Source of the DNA: Medakamo hakoo
Taxonomy: Eukaryota; Chlorophyta; Trebouxiophyceae; Coccomyxaceae
Assembly (NCBI GenBank): GCA_026636295.1
Contig: CP089456.1
Coordinates: 930,001 to 994,000, forward strand
Length of the DNA: 64,000 nucleotides
Reading direction: 5' to 3'
Of the stretch, positions 10,443 through 21,094 are shown one piece after another. The translations under genes and the position numbers were made by a program. Position 1 is the stretch's first letter; every line of letters begins with the position of its first letter. Under the pieces are notes generated by a model. The model did no database searches. It saw nothing but the letters and a program-made list of their open reading frames with translations, and was not told the DNA's origin.

Positions 10443-13239
10443 ATGCTGGGCTTTGTGGGACGCGTGCGCGAGACGTTCATCCGGTCGCCCCGGTCGTCTC
10501 CGCCGGCCGTCAGCCCGGAAGAAGCTGCGGCGGAGGTGCGTCGTGCGGGTCGCGGGTCGCGGAAAGGAGCGAGCCGAGCGAGCGGGAGTGCATGCGTTTA
10601 TGGCCGAGGCTGGGTGAAAGGGCTTTGCATGTGCGGGCGCAAACCCGGCCCGCACCACACGCCTTGCTCCGCCTGGGCGGGAAGACATGTGTGCGCATGC
10701 CTGGGTGGGAGTGTGGGCCGCACTTGACCCCAGAATGCGTGCCCAGTTGATGCCGGAAAAAAGAAAGACGCCCGGCGGCGCCTCGCCCGCCTCGTCGCGC
10801 TCTCACCTGCCATCATCAAACCACACACCCCAGGCCGCCGCCCGCGTCGCCGCCCACCGGTCGTCCCTGGCGGCCGCCGCGTCGACTGCACCTCCACCCC
10901 CAACACTCCTTGAAACGGCGGCGCGCGTCGCTGCGGCGCACTTCGACAGCCTGCCCGCTGAAGACCTTGCGGCCCTACCGCCCGACCTGTCCGAAATCCT
11001 CCTCCAGGCTTTAGCCGCGCGCGGCGCGCTGACCACGGCCCGCCTGGGCACCCTGCTGGGCGTGGGCGTGGACGAGGATGGCGACTGCACGATGAACGGG
11101 GTCGAGGACGGTGCCTTCTCACCGCCGCCGGCAGGCGCCCAACAACCGCTCGCAGCCCTCCACCTCCCGGCCACGCCCGGCCTGTGCGACGCGTGGCTGG
11201 CACTGGTTCCACCGGGCCGTCTGGCGTCCGTGGATGTGAGTGGTTGTGGGCACCGTGGCGTGACGGACGCCGGCCTGGCCGCGCTGGCCCGCGCGCACGG
11301 CGCGACGCTCACCCGCCTGGCGGCCGGCGGCGCGCGCCGCGTCTCGTGCGAAGGCGTCGCGGCCGTGGCTGCTGCCTGCCCCAACTTGCGCGCTTTGGCG
11401 CTGGACGGGTGCGACGGCCTGGGCAAAGTCGGCGTGCGCGCCATCGGCGCCCGCCTGACGGGCCTCACCTCCCTGTCCGTGCGCGCGTGCGCGGGCGCTG
11501 GCTGTGGGTTGGGCGCGGCGCTGGCGGGCTTGCCAGCCCTGGCGTCGCTCGACGCGGGCTGGTGCAGCCACGCGGGCGACGTGGACGCGTGCGCCCTCGC
11601 TGCCGCGCCCCGGCCGGCGAGCGGTGGGCTGACCGCGCTTTCCTTGGCTCACACCGTCGTCAGCGACAAGGGCGTCGCCGCGCTCACCGGCTCCCCACAC
11701 ACCGCGCCGCGTCTGCGCTCCCTCAACCTGGCCGGCTGCGCCAGCCTGACCGGCCGTGGGGTGGAGGCCATCGCCGCCGGCCTGACCGCGCTGACGTTTT
11801 TGGACCTGAGCAGCTCCGGCCGGGCCAACCCGGCGGGCGCGCGCCGGGGTGGTGGCAGCGGCAGCCCGCCCGACGCGGCCTACGCCAGCCTGGGCGCCCT
11901 GCCGGCCTTGGCCGACTTGCGCCTGGCCCTGACGGACGCGGGCGATGCCACGACGTTCGCCCTGGCCGCCGGCCCGGCCCGCGCCTCCCTCACCCGCCTT
12001 GACTTGGAAGCGACAGCGTTGACGAGCGTCGGCGCCGCCGCGCTTGCGGCCCTGCCCCGCCTGGCCGCCCTGAACCTGGCCGACTGCGCCTCTGTCGGCG
12101 ACGCGGGCGTCGCGGACCTGGCCGGCGTCCCGCTGGAACCGCTGGGCGCCCGCGCCTCCCGCGCCGGGCACGCCGCTGGCGTCCTGCAGTCGCCGCTGTT
12201 CACGCGCCTGGGCGGCGGGCGGGGCGGCGCCGCCGCCGGCGGCGCCGCGCTCGCCAACGTTGGCGGCGGCGCGCGGTCCTTGGAAACCCTGGACCTGAGC
12301 TGGACGGCCGTCACGGACGCGGGCCTGGAAGCCCTGGGCCGCGGCTGCAAACGCCTGCGCCGCCTGACCCTGGACGGGCCGACGGTCACGGACGAGGGCG
12401 TCGCGCGCCTGCTCGCCCCGCGCTCGGCGGCGGCTGTGTGGAGTGAGATCGAGATCGACGTCGTCGCGTCCGAGGAAGGGGGCGGCGCCGAGCCGGCTAT
12501 GGTGGTGCCGGCGCCCGCGGCGCGGGTTCGGACGGCGCCCCTGGCGTGCGCGGCCGCGGCCTCGCCGCCGTCGCCGGCTGGTGGCGCGGGCTTTCCCGCG
12601 TCCCCGACCTCCGTCCTGCCCAGCCCGCGCGGGCCCTCGCCGCCCGGCGGCGGTGGTGGCGGGTGCGCGCCGCCGTCGCCCTCCCCGACTTTCGCCCGCA
12701 CGCCGTCGACGGACTCGTCCACGTCCTTTTCCATCGAGTCGTCGCCGCCGCCACAGCCGCCAGCCCGTCGCGCCACGACGCGCCGTGTCCGCGTCCGCGC
12801 GCGCGGCGCGCCCGCCGACTTGACCGCGCTGTCCTTGGGCAGCGGCTGCCGCTTGGGCGAACGTACCGCGGCGGCGCTTGCCCGGCTAGGCCCGGCCTGC
12901 GCGCTGGCTGACCTGGAATTCTGGGGAGCGACGCTGTCCGACGACGGCGTGGCCGCCCTGGCCACGCTGCGTGGCCTCACCCGCTTGGCCCTGCCCCGGT
13001 GCGAGCGCCTGACCGACCGGGGTTTGGCGGCGTTGGCGGCCGGCTTGGGCGGGCCCGGGAGTGTCCTGGCGTCCCTCGACTTGGCGGCCAGCAGCCTGAG
13101 TGCTGCGGGCGTGGCGGCGTCCTTGCCGGCGTTTGGGGCGTCCCTGGAGCACGCAGTCTTGCCGCCGGCCGCGCTCAAAGACGGCGGGGCGGCGCTCCGT
13201 GCCGAGATGCCCCGCCTGCGCTGGATCAAGCGGCACTGA
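10443..13239 (+). CDS. RNI/AMN1-type leucine-rich-repeat protein
   Basis: An 832-residue protein built of cysteine-type (RNI-like) leucine-rich repeats, as in F-box LRR proteins and RAD7. Exon 1 is 10443-10535 (MLGFVGRVRETF...). The intron at 10536-10833 (GTGCGT...CAG) is phase 0. Exon 2 runs to 13239. Residues about 40-80 form a helical module (ARVAAAHFDSLPAEDLAALPPDLSEILLQAL) that occupies the place of an F-box-like module but lacks a clear F-box consensus. At least a dozen repeats follow, of the form L..LDL..C..VTD.GVAAL. An unstructured Ser/Pro/Gly insert (about 590-690) splits the repeat array, and repeats resume to the end. A ubiquitin-ligase adaptor role is possible but not shown. It lies 89 bp downstream of SufS on the same strand. 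Confidence 0.75.
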
Positions 13240-13439
13240 AGTTACTGTTTTTTGGAGGGGGTGTCTTTTAAATGTCAGCTGTGGCGTGCTTTGTCTTTGA
13301 GTGCGTTTGCGTCCCTTTGCGTTTTTTTGTTTTGCGGGGACGGCCTTAAAAAAAGTCGGATGAGACTGGAGGTTGCATATGCGCGCGCATTGCAAAAAAA
13401 AAAAAACGTTTCTCTGCGTTTCTTTCTTTGCATTCTGCC

Positions 13440-14555
13440 ATGCCCACCCCTCACCCAGCCCTGCTCATTGTCAACCCCACGGCGGGCCGCGGGCGGTGGG
13501 GTGCCAACGGGCTGACGGACGCGGCGACGCAGGAGGTGGTGTCGATCTTGAGCGAGCAGTGGCCGGGCACCCGCGTCGCAACCACCTCGGCTGGAGGCGC
13601 GGACCCGGCCAAGGAAGGAACGGGCGCCGCCCTGGCCGCGGCCGCCGTCCGGGCCGGCGCGCCCGCGATCTTCGCCGCGGGAGGCGACGGCACCGTCCAC
13701 GACGTCGCGGCCGGCTTCATCGCCGCCGTGCTGGAGCGGGGCGGGGGCGGTGGTGGCGGCCCGACCCCGCCCCCCGTCTTTGCCGTCGTGCCGGCCGGCA
13801 GCGGCAATGACTTTGCCGCTGGCCTGGGCCTGCCGGCCGACCCGGTGACCGCTGCCCGCTTTGCCGTGGAAGCAGCCCAGCGAACGGGCGGCAGGGGTGA
13901 GCCGACGGACGTCGGCCGCGTCGAGTGCGCGGCAGCGGCGGCGGGTGGCGGGACCGTCACCCGCCACTTCCTCAACATCTCCTCGACGGGCGCGTCCGCC
14001 GCGTCCGCTGGCACCGCGCCGCTGTTGACGCCATACATCGGCCGCCTGGCGTACCTGCTGGCAGGAGCGTGGGCGGCCCTGCGCGCGTGGGCGGCCGCGC
14101 CTGCTATCGCTGTGTCCATCGTCGACGAGGCTGGGGGCACGCACGCCCGCACGCTGAAATGCCTGACTTTTTTGGCCGTCGCGTCCGCGTCGACTTTTGG
14201 CGGCGGCATCGTGGCCGCACCGGGCGCGCACCCGGGCAGCGGGTCGTTCCAGGTCGTCTCGATCACGCCGGGCGTCGCGTCGGGGCTGGGCGTGTTCAGG
14301 CTGCGCCAGGGGTGGCACCTCAGGCGCAAGCGGCTGGAGGGCGGGGAGGATGCGTCGACGAATGACGAGTGGGAACCCGCCCAGCGCGGTGTCCGCGTCT
14401 GGAACAAGGCCGTGCGCGTGAGTGCCGCGGTGGCGCCGGGCCCAAGCCCGCCGCCGCCGCCGGAGCTGCTGCAGGTGGAGTGTGAGGGCGAGGTGGTGGG
14501 CAGCCTGCCCGCGACGTGGACCGTGCTGCCGGGCGCGATCAGGATGCTGCGGTGA
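13440..14555 (+). CDS. diacylglycerol-kinase-fold lipid kinase
   Basis: A 371-residue protein of the DAGK/sphingosine-kinase catalytic superfamily, of the compact YegS-like type rather than the large multidomain DGKs. The N-terminus has LLIVNPTAGRGR (phosphate-binding loop), then the hallmark FAAGGDGTVHDVAAG (about residues 78-92), VVPAGSGNDFAAGLGLP, and D.GR..C..........FLNI.S.GA. The C-terminal beta-sandwich contains CLTFLAVASASTFGGGI.AAPGAHPGSG and ends with the V..EGE.VG.LPA block. The likely substrate is diacylglycerol, sphingosine or ceramide; the sequence alone cannot tell which. The ATG at 13440 directly precedes the first conserved strand. A run of 14 A lies about 40 nt upstream. Confidence 0.83.
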   Translation: MPTPHPALLIVNPTAGRGRWGANGLTDAATQEVVSILSEQWPGTRVATTSAGGADPAKEGTGAALAAAAVRAGAPAIFAAGGDGTVHDVAAGFIAAVLERGGGGGGGPTPPPVFAVVPAGSGNDFAAGLGLPADPVTAARFAVEAAQRTGGRGEPTDVGRVECAAAAAGGGTVTRHFLNISSTGASAASAGTAPLLTPYIGRLAYLLAGAWAALRAWAAAPAIAVSIVDEAGGTHARTLKCLTFLAVASASTFGGGIVAAPGAHPGSGSFQVVSITPGVASGLGVFRLRQGWHLRRKRLEGGEDASTNDEWEPAQRGVRVWNKAVRVSAAVAPGPSPPPPPELLQVECEGEVVGSLPATWTVLPGAIRMLR

Positions 14556-14567
14556 GGAAGGCAGCTG

Positions 14568-14614
14568 CTGACGGGAGAGAGAAAAGAGAGCTGACGGGAG
14601 AGAGAAAAAGAGAG
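14568..14614. repeat. tandem 23/24-bp purine repeat
   Basis: Two head-to-tail copies of a CTGACGGGAGAGAGAAA(A)GAGAG unit, followed by a short GA run, in the spacer between two convergent genes (just after the lipid kinase stop). Confidence 0.8.
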
Positions 14615-14693
14615 AGAGAGAGAGACGCTAGAGTAGAGAGAGGCGGGAAGGTTGAAAGAAAAACAACCCTCAGTGGTTTTTTTGTTCCTTACA

Positions 14694-17600
14694 TTACCCA
14701 ACCAACCCCGCCTCAGCTGCCGCCCCTCCACACGGCGCGCACAGCATGTGCGGCGGCACCGGCTCTCCGTCCGCCACGCCCAAACACCGGGTGTGGACCC
14801 ACGCCCCGCACGCGTCGCACGCGACCATGCGCGCGCCGTCGTCGTCGGCCGTGCCGCAGGGGGGGCAGGCCACCACCCAGTCTTCCACGCCGCCCGCGTG
14901 GCGCCAGCGTGGATCCGGGTCCAGGTGGGACAGGCGCACGGTGGCTCGCCATTCGGATGGACCGCCTGGGAACAGGGGCGGGCCGTCGGCAGCCCGAGTG
15001 AAGGCCGCGACGGCCGCGCCGGCCGCAAACCGGTAGACGCTCGCGAAGACTTCCAGCGCCGCCGCTTTCAGGGCGGCCTGAGACGTGGCCGACGAGGGGA
15101 GGAGGACGGGTTCGGGGGGTGGGGCGGGAGCGGGCGGCGGGCGTGGGGGCGCGCCGCCGCCGGGCGGCCGTGCCTCGGCCGCCGCGCCGACAGGCGGCAG
15201 CGGCCCGGCCGCGAAACTGAACAGCACGCGGCGCATGCCCTTGCAGGTGACCGCGGCGGTGGCGCTGCCGCCCCTGTCGCCAGCACTGTAGTCCTTGACA
15301 AAGTGCTTGGTGTCGCGCAGGATGGCGGCCGCGTGGGCGAGGGACGCCAAAGCGCCGCCGGGCGGGCCGCGCGAGGGCGGGCGCGGCTCCCCGCCCTGGG
15401 CGCACACGACGCGCGCGCCGGGAGGCGGGCGCAGCGTCGCGTCAAACAGGCACAGCAAGTCGCGTAAGACCTGGTGGGCGGGTGGGGTGGTGGAACCGCG
15501 GAGTCCGGCGCCGGGCGGCAGGGCCGCCCAGGGCGGCGGCGGCGCCGCCGTGGTCAGGAGCGACGGCTGGGAGGTGAGGGAGGCGCCACCGCCGCCGCGG
15601 GAGCCGCCACCGCCTCCACCGCCGCCCGCACTGCGCCGGCCGGCAGACGCGCCGCCAGGACCGGCAGACGACGGGCGCCGGCCCCAGGCGGACGGCCCCG
15701 CGCCGCCGCCCGCGGCGGCGAGCGCTTCGGCAGACGGCTGGCGCGCGCGGCGGGCGCCTTCAGGGAGGAGCAGCCCGCCGCCGTCGCCGCTGCCGCCGCG
15801 CCCCACCACGCCCGTGGACGCAGCCAACTGAGAGACCTCACGCGACATGCGCGGGCGTGGCGGACGGTGCGGGGCGGGGTCGGGTCCCGCGGGACGCGGT
15901 GGCGGCGGTGGGGGCGGGGACGAGGCGCCGCCGCCGCCCCGCACCGCCCGCACGGCCGCCGCCACGCCCGCCGCCGCCGCCGCGCCCATGAACCGGGCCG
16001 CCCCGCTCAGGTTGCGGGCGGCGCGGCGCGTGGACGTCAGGCCGTCGTCCTCGCTCGTGGCTGCTGGTGGCGGGACGGGCGGCCGCGCGGCTTCGGCCTT
16101 GACGGGCGGCGGCGGGGTGCGGAGCGCAGAGGGGGGGGTGACCGGGGCAGGCGCCGTCGCCGCGGCCGCAGCCGCCGCGGGCACGGCCGCCAACAGGGCC
16201 GCCACGTCCGCGTCGTTGCCGTCCAGCAGGTAGTGCAGGACGCGGGTGACCGGGTGCTGGGCCCGGAAAATGCGGACGCCAGAACCGACGGGGCGGGTGG
16301 CCGGGTGGTGGTGGGCGGCGGGCGTGGCGCGGGCCGTGGCCCGCCCGCCGCCGCCACCACCACCGCCGGGGAAGGGCAGCTCGACATTCGCAACCGCGCG
16401 CAAAGCCGTGTCCACCAGTCCCGCATCGCCCACGCCCAGGGCCGAGACGGCCGTGCGCAGGAGCGGGCGGGGGACCCACGCAGGGGGCGCTGGCGCAGCG
16501 CCGCCGCGGCCGCGGCCGCCGCCGCCGCCGCCGCCGCCGCGCCCCCCGCCTCCTCCTCCACCACCACCACCGCGCATGTCGGCCAAGGCCCGCCCCACCG
16601 CGATGGCGGCGGCCTCTGCGCGCGCGACCGGCCACCGGGCGGGGAAGGTGGCGGCGGCGTCCAGGACGGGAACCCGCAACCGCGGCGGCGGCGGCGCGCT
16701 CTCCAGCGGGACGCCGGGCAACGGCGGCAGCGGTTCCCCCGGCTCGATGGCCAGGACGGGGGCTGGTGGCGGCGGCGACGGTGGCGGTGGCGGTGGCGCG
16801 GCGGGAGAGGCTGCTTGGCCGCCGCCGCCGTTTTCCAGGCGCGGGCGCTTGGCCTCTCCCCCTCCACCGGCCACCACCACCGCGCCGGGGCCTTCCTGCA
16901 CCAGCCGCCGCGCCGCCGCGGCCGTCGCGGCGTCCACCACAGCCGCCGTGGCGAGGGGACGACCCTTGCCTCCTTTTGGCGTGGGGGGCGGCAGCTTTTG
17001 GGGGGGATACAGAATGACGGGCGTCGACGGCTTGCCGGCCGGCCAGGGCGCGCCCGGCGCGGGCGCCGCGAGCGCGGCCGCCGCTGCGGCCGGCCGCGAC
17101 AGCAACCCCAGCGCCGCCGCCAGGACGGGGCCCAGCGTGCTGGGCGCCTTGCCACCGCCAGCAGCTGTCGCCACAGCTGTTAACCGCTTCAGCACCCGGC
17201 CAGCCTCGTGCGCGCCGGCGTCGCCTTTACCGGCCGCGGCCGCGAGCTCGCCCGCGACGGCTTTGAGCGGCGCGCCCGCCGCCGCGGCCGCCGCGGCCCG
17301 CCACGCGGCCTTGGGCGTCGCGTACGCGCCACGCCCAAAGCCGTACCCCCACCGCCCGTACCAGGTGGTGCCGGCGGGAGCAGAGGAGGCAGAGGCCGCC
17401 CGGGACGCGGGCAGCGCCGCCGGGCACAGGACGCGCAGTTCCATCCCGCCGCGGTTGGACACGTCTTCCACGGACACCTGCTTGGCCCGCAGCGCCCGCG
17501 CCAGCCTGTCCCAAAACGCCATGACCTGGCCGCCTGACAGGAGCGCCGACCCGCCCTCACGGCCGTTGAGCCTCAACAGGTGGCCGCACCCGTTGGCGTG

Positions 17601-18419
17601 CAGCGCGGCGTGGAGGAGGTGGGTGGACGAGTCGAGCGAGTCGACCCACGCGCGCGGCGGGTGGGCGGGGACGGCCGACGAGTGGGAGGCCGCGATGGAG
17701 GCGAGGGTCGGTGCAGACGAGGAGGGAGCCGCCTCGTCCTTCTTGCCTGGCTTTTGTCCCTTTTTAGCCGGCGGCGGCGGGGCGGGCTTGGCTTTCACCT
17801 TCTTGACGGCGCCGCCCTTCTTCTTCGCTGCCGTGGGTGGCTGTTTTTTCCTTGGTGGGCTTGCAGCCGCCGCGGACGCTTTCGCCTTCGTCGCCACTCG
17901 CCGGGCTTTCAGAGCTAGGTGCGCCGCCACTAAGCCAGGCAAGTCCGCCAGGGCCAGCCAGTCGGGCGGGCCCGCGGAAGACGCGTCGTCCGCACTCCGC
18001 CCACCACCGCCACCACCACCGCCCCGGCGCGGCGGAGGTGGGGCCGCGATGATGAAATGAAACGTGGACAAGCACACCGGGTGGTGCTGCCAGCCGGCGG
18101 TACGGCATGCATCGCACACGGGCGGGTCGTCCTCATCCAGCAGTTCCTCGAAAATGAAGAGCGGCGGGACGTCGGACGGTGAGGCGGGAGGCGACGACGC
18201 GGATGGAGGTGGGTCCAGGCGCACCACCCACGCCCGGACGTGTGCCAAGCCGGGTTGCGCCCGCGTCGGCAGCGGCACCGCCCGGGCGTGGCTGCTGGCT
18301 AAGAAGGCACGCACGTTGGCCAGGAAGCCGCCGTCGTAGGCTGGGCCGCCGGCTGCAGGTGCGCCGGAAACCCACGGCCCAGGCGGCGGGCGGCCTGGGC
18401 CGGCCGCGACCGGCGCCAT
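14694..18419 (-). CDS. MS1/MMD1-type PHD-finger protein
   Basis: A 1241-residue protein encoded by one uninterrupted exon. It matches the land-plant MALE STERILITY 1 / MMD1 (DUET) group of PHD chromatin regulators. N-terminal marks are GFLANVRAFL, LFIFEELLDED.PP.CD.CR..GW..HPVC..TFHFII. The middle carries the diagnostic ANGCGHLLRLNGREGGS, LSG.Q.M.FWDRL...LRA..VSVEDVS, and WYGRWGYGFGRGAY. The C-terminus has TCKGMRRVLFSFAAGP, a W.A..RLSHL block and a PHD finger (DWVV.C.CGT.DDDG.RMV.CD.C..WVHTRC). Between middle and end is a ~500-residue low-complexity region of Ala, Pro and Gly runs. In plants these genes act in meiosis and tapetum development; an algal copy points to an older role, possibly in the sexual cycle (inference). 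Confidence 0.83.
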   Translation of the reverse strand: MAPVAAGPGRPPPGPWVSGAPAAGGPAYDGGFLANVRAFLASSHARAVPLPTRAQPGLAHVRAWVVRLDPPPSASSPPASPSDVPPLFIFEELLDEDDPPVCDACRTAGWQHHPVCLSTFHFIIAAPPPPRRGGGGGGGGRSADDASSAGPPDWLALADLPGLVAAHLALKARRVATKAKASAAAASPPRKKQPPTAAKKKGGAVKKVKAKPAPPPPAKKGQKPGKKDEAAPSSSAPTLASIAASHSSAVPAHPPRAWVDSLDSSTHLLHAALHANGCGHLLRLNGREGGSALLSGGQVMAFWDRLARALRAKQVSVEDVSNRGGMELRVLCPAALPASRAASASSAPAGTTWYGRWGYGFGRGAYATPKAAWRAAAAAAAGAPLKAVAGELAAAAGKGDAGAHEAGRVLKRLTAVATAAGGGKAPSTLGPVLAAALGLLSRPAAAAAALAAPAPGAPWPAGKPSTPVILYPPQKLPPPTPKGGKGRPLATAAVVDAATAAAARRLVQEGPGAVVVAGGGGEAKRPRLENGGGGQAASPAAPPPPPPSPPPPAPVLAIEPGEPLPPLPGVPLESAPPPPRLRVPVLDAAATFPARWPVARAEAAAIAVGRALADMRGGGGGGGGGGRGGGGGGGGRGRGGAAPAPPAWVPRPLLRTAVSALGVGDAGLVDTALRAVANVELPFPGGGGGGGGRATARATPAAHHHPATRPVGSGVRIFRAQHPVTRVLHYLLDGNDADVAALLAAVPAAAAAAATAPAPVTPPSALRTPPPPVKAEAARPPVPPPAATSEDDGLTSTRRAARNLSGAARFMGAAAAAGVAAAVRAVRGGGGASSPPPPPPPRPAGPDPAPHRPPRPRMSREVSQLAASTGVVGRGGSGDGGGLLLPEGARRARQPSAEALAAAGGGAGPSAWGRRPSSAGPGGASAGRRSAGGGGGGGGSRGGGGASLTSQPSLLTTAAPPPPWAALPPGAGLRGSTTPPAHQVLRDLLCLFDATLRPPPGARVVCAQGGEPRPPSRGPPGGALASLAHAAAILRDTKHFVKDYSAGDRGGSATAAVTCKGMRRVLFSFAAGPLPPVGAAAEARPPGGGAPPRPPPAPAPPPEPVLLPSSATSQAALKAAALEVFASVYRFAAGAAVAAFTRAADGPPLFPGGPSEWRATVRLSHLDPDPRWRHAGGVEDWVVACPPCGTADDDGARMVACDACGAWVHTRCLGVADGEPVPPHMLCAPCGGAAAEAGLVG

Positions 18420-18948
18420 GAAAGGCAGTTTTGGACGGGGGGAATTGCCGGAGCTCGGCGGCCTTCGACACACGCGCGCTCAGTTCCAGGAGGTTATATG
18501 TGCCTTGTACTCCCGCCCAAGGATCGGTGGGAAGGGTTGCGGGCGTGGGCGAGGGCGCAGATGGGCGAGAGAAAGGCCGTGCGCAGAGAAAAAAAAACGC
18601 GCGGCAATCTGCCGCCTGGCTCTGCTTTCGACGGCAGTGGGGCGTCGCCTGCCTTGCCTGTTCGTGCACTGAGGCTAAACAGGCGTCTGGCCACAGGCGC
18701 GTGTGAGCAGGAAAGGGGGAGGAGGTGCGCGCAAGCGCGGCCAGCTCCCTTTTTGCTTCCGTGCGGCGCGGCTGCCGCAGCAGAGGAGGCGCGAGTGAGA
18801 ACCGCACGTGGCGACGGCGAGCTGAGCTCACTTGCTTTTTTTCGCGAAAACCGCCATCCGGCGGCCGGGCGGGACGCGGCGGCTTCGTCCGCGCCACATG
18901 ACCTTGTAGCCCGGCGCAAATCAGTGTACGCCAAGCGAGCCTGTTAAA
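18420..18948. promoter_or_regulatory. divergent spacer, PHD gene / AFG2 gene
   Basis: 529 bp between two divergent starts. It is less GC-rich than its flanks, with A-runs and T-runs (for example near 18588 and 18836) but no conserved frame or RNA gene that I can recognise. Confidence 0.35.
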
Positions 18949-21057
18949 ATGGCGGAGCACGGCGGGCGTGGCGACGCGTGCAGCGACGGCCAGGGCAGCG
19001 ACAGGCCGGGCTTGGGTGCGTGGTTTGGAGAGCGGGGAGGGTGCGCAGTCACATGACTCGGCACACGAGTCAGCGATGTCTTTGGCCTGCGACCGCAGTG
19101 ATGAGCGGGTGTCGGCCCGGCTGCTCGCTCTCTGCGGCACGCGTGTTTTTCTCTCTCTCTCCACGCATGCGTTTTTCGGCCGCTCCACCTAGCCACGCTC
19201 CACCCCTCTCAACAGGCCCGCCCCTCCTCACGCTGACCACGTCGCCGTCCACCCCACACCCGGCCGACGACGGAACGTCCGCCCGGGCCTGGCTTGCCCC
19301 CGCCGACATGCTGACGGCTAGGATCGGCGCCGGGAAAGCGGTCGTGCTTGCGGCGGGCACGGCTGAGCGCTGGCTCGGCCCGCGCGCCGCCATTGCGTCC
19401 GCCTGGCCCGCACCCGCGGGCGTGCGCGGGTCCGCCGTCCTGTCCAGAGCGCTCGTACAGTCGCTGGGATTGGACGGCCAGGCGGGCAGCGTCGACATCT
19501 CCCTGCACGCCGCGCCGGACGTGGGCGGGCCGGGCGAGGCGGCGGCGCTGGTCGTCCGCCCGGTGGTGGGGACCAGCGAAGACGCGGCGGCGCTCTTGGC
19601 GCCGCTCGCAGGCAGCACCGACAGCGGCGGCACAGCCACGACCGCTGCCCTGACCTCGCTGGCCGCCCTGGCCGCCCGCCGTGCGGCGGGCCGGCGCCTG
19701 GCGCCCGGCAACCGCCTGGCCGTGCCCCTGCTCGGGCGGGTGGTGCCGCTGGAGGTGCTGGAGGCCGACGCCTCCCTGCCCGTCGGGCCGGGCACGGCCG
19801 TTCGACTGGACTGGCCGGGGGTGGAGGCGGCGGCGTGCGGGCCTGAAACGCCTGGTGGTGGCGGCGGTCCCGGGTCGGACAGTGAGGCCGAAGACGTCGC
19901 CGCGGCCGCGGCGGCGCTGGGCCCAGAAGCTGCGGCCGCCGCGGCTGCAGCCGCGGCCGCGGCCGCCGGCGCCGTCGGCGGCGGGCCCAGTGGCCCGGCC
20001 GCACGCGCGGCTGCCCGTGCCGCCGCCGCTGGCGCGGCCACAACCGCGTCCACCTCCACCGCCGCGGGCGCGGGCGGGTTCGCCGGCCTGGGCGGGGTGG
20101 ACGGGCCGGCCGCCAGGCTGCGCGACGCGGTCGCCCTCCCCCTGCGGTCCCCCCACCTGTTCGCCGCGTACGGCCTGGCCCCGCCTGTGGGCCTGTTGCT
20201 GCACGGCCCGCCGGGCACAGGGAAGACGGCCCTGGCCCGGGCTGCAGCGTCCGACGCGGGCGCCGCCCTGTTCGTCGTGAACGGCCCCGACCTCGTGTCC
20301 GGGCGGGCGGGCGGCGGCGAAGCGGGCGTCCGCGGCGTCTTCGCCGCTGCGCGCGCTGCCGCGCCGGCCCTCATTTTTTTCGATGAAGTGGACGCGCTGG
20401 CACCGGCGAGTGGGGGGCAGGCCGGAAAGTTTGGTGGCGGGGGTGAGGGCGGCGGGAGTGGCGTCGGCGGTGGCGGCGCGCCCGCCGCGGCGGCGGCCGC
20501 TGCCGCGGGTGCGGCCGCCCGCCTGGCCGCCGCCCTGGCCACCGAGCTCGACGCGCTGGCATCCTCCAGTCCTCCTTCCCGCGTCGTCGTCCTGGCGGCC
20601 ACAAACCGAGTGGACGCCGTCGACGCCGCCCTGCGCCGCCCCGGGCGCCTGGACGCGGAAGTGGAGATCGGGCCGCCGACCGCGGCCGGCCGGGCAGCCA
20701 TCCTCCAATCCTGCCTGGCCGGAGTGGCGCACGCCCTGTCGGCGGAAGACGTGGAGGCCGTCGCCCAGGGAGCAGCAGGGTTTGTGGGCGCGGACCTGGC
20801 CCTGCTCGTGCGTGAAGCCGCGCTCGCAGCGTTGCGTCGGAGCGTGGAGCGTGGCGGCGGGGCGGGCGGCGGTGCCCTCCACGTCACCCGCGCCGACGTG
20901 GACGCTGCGCGGGCGTCCGTCCGCCCGTCCGTCATGCGGGACGTCACCCTCAACCTGCCGCCCGTCTCCTGGGAGGACGTGGGCGGTCAGGCGGGCGTGA
21001 AAGCGCGGTTGATGGAAGCCTTGGGGTGTGGAGGTGGAGGCGGAGGAGGGAGCGGAG

Positions 21058-21094
<37 letters not shown>

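Noticed and set aside
10687-10833. LRR protein starting at 10687
   Set aside because: The upstream ATG at 10443 with a GTGCGT donor joins in phase and gives a continuous N-terminal helix; the 10687 reading is intron sequence.
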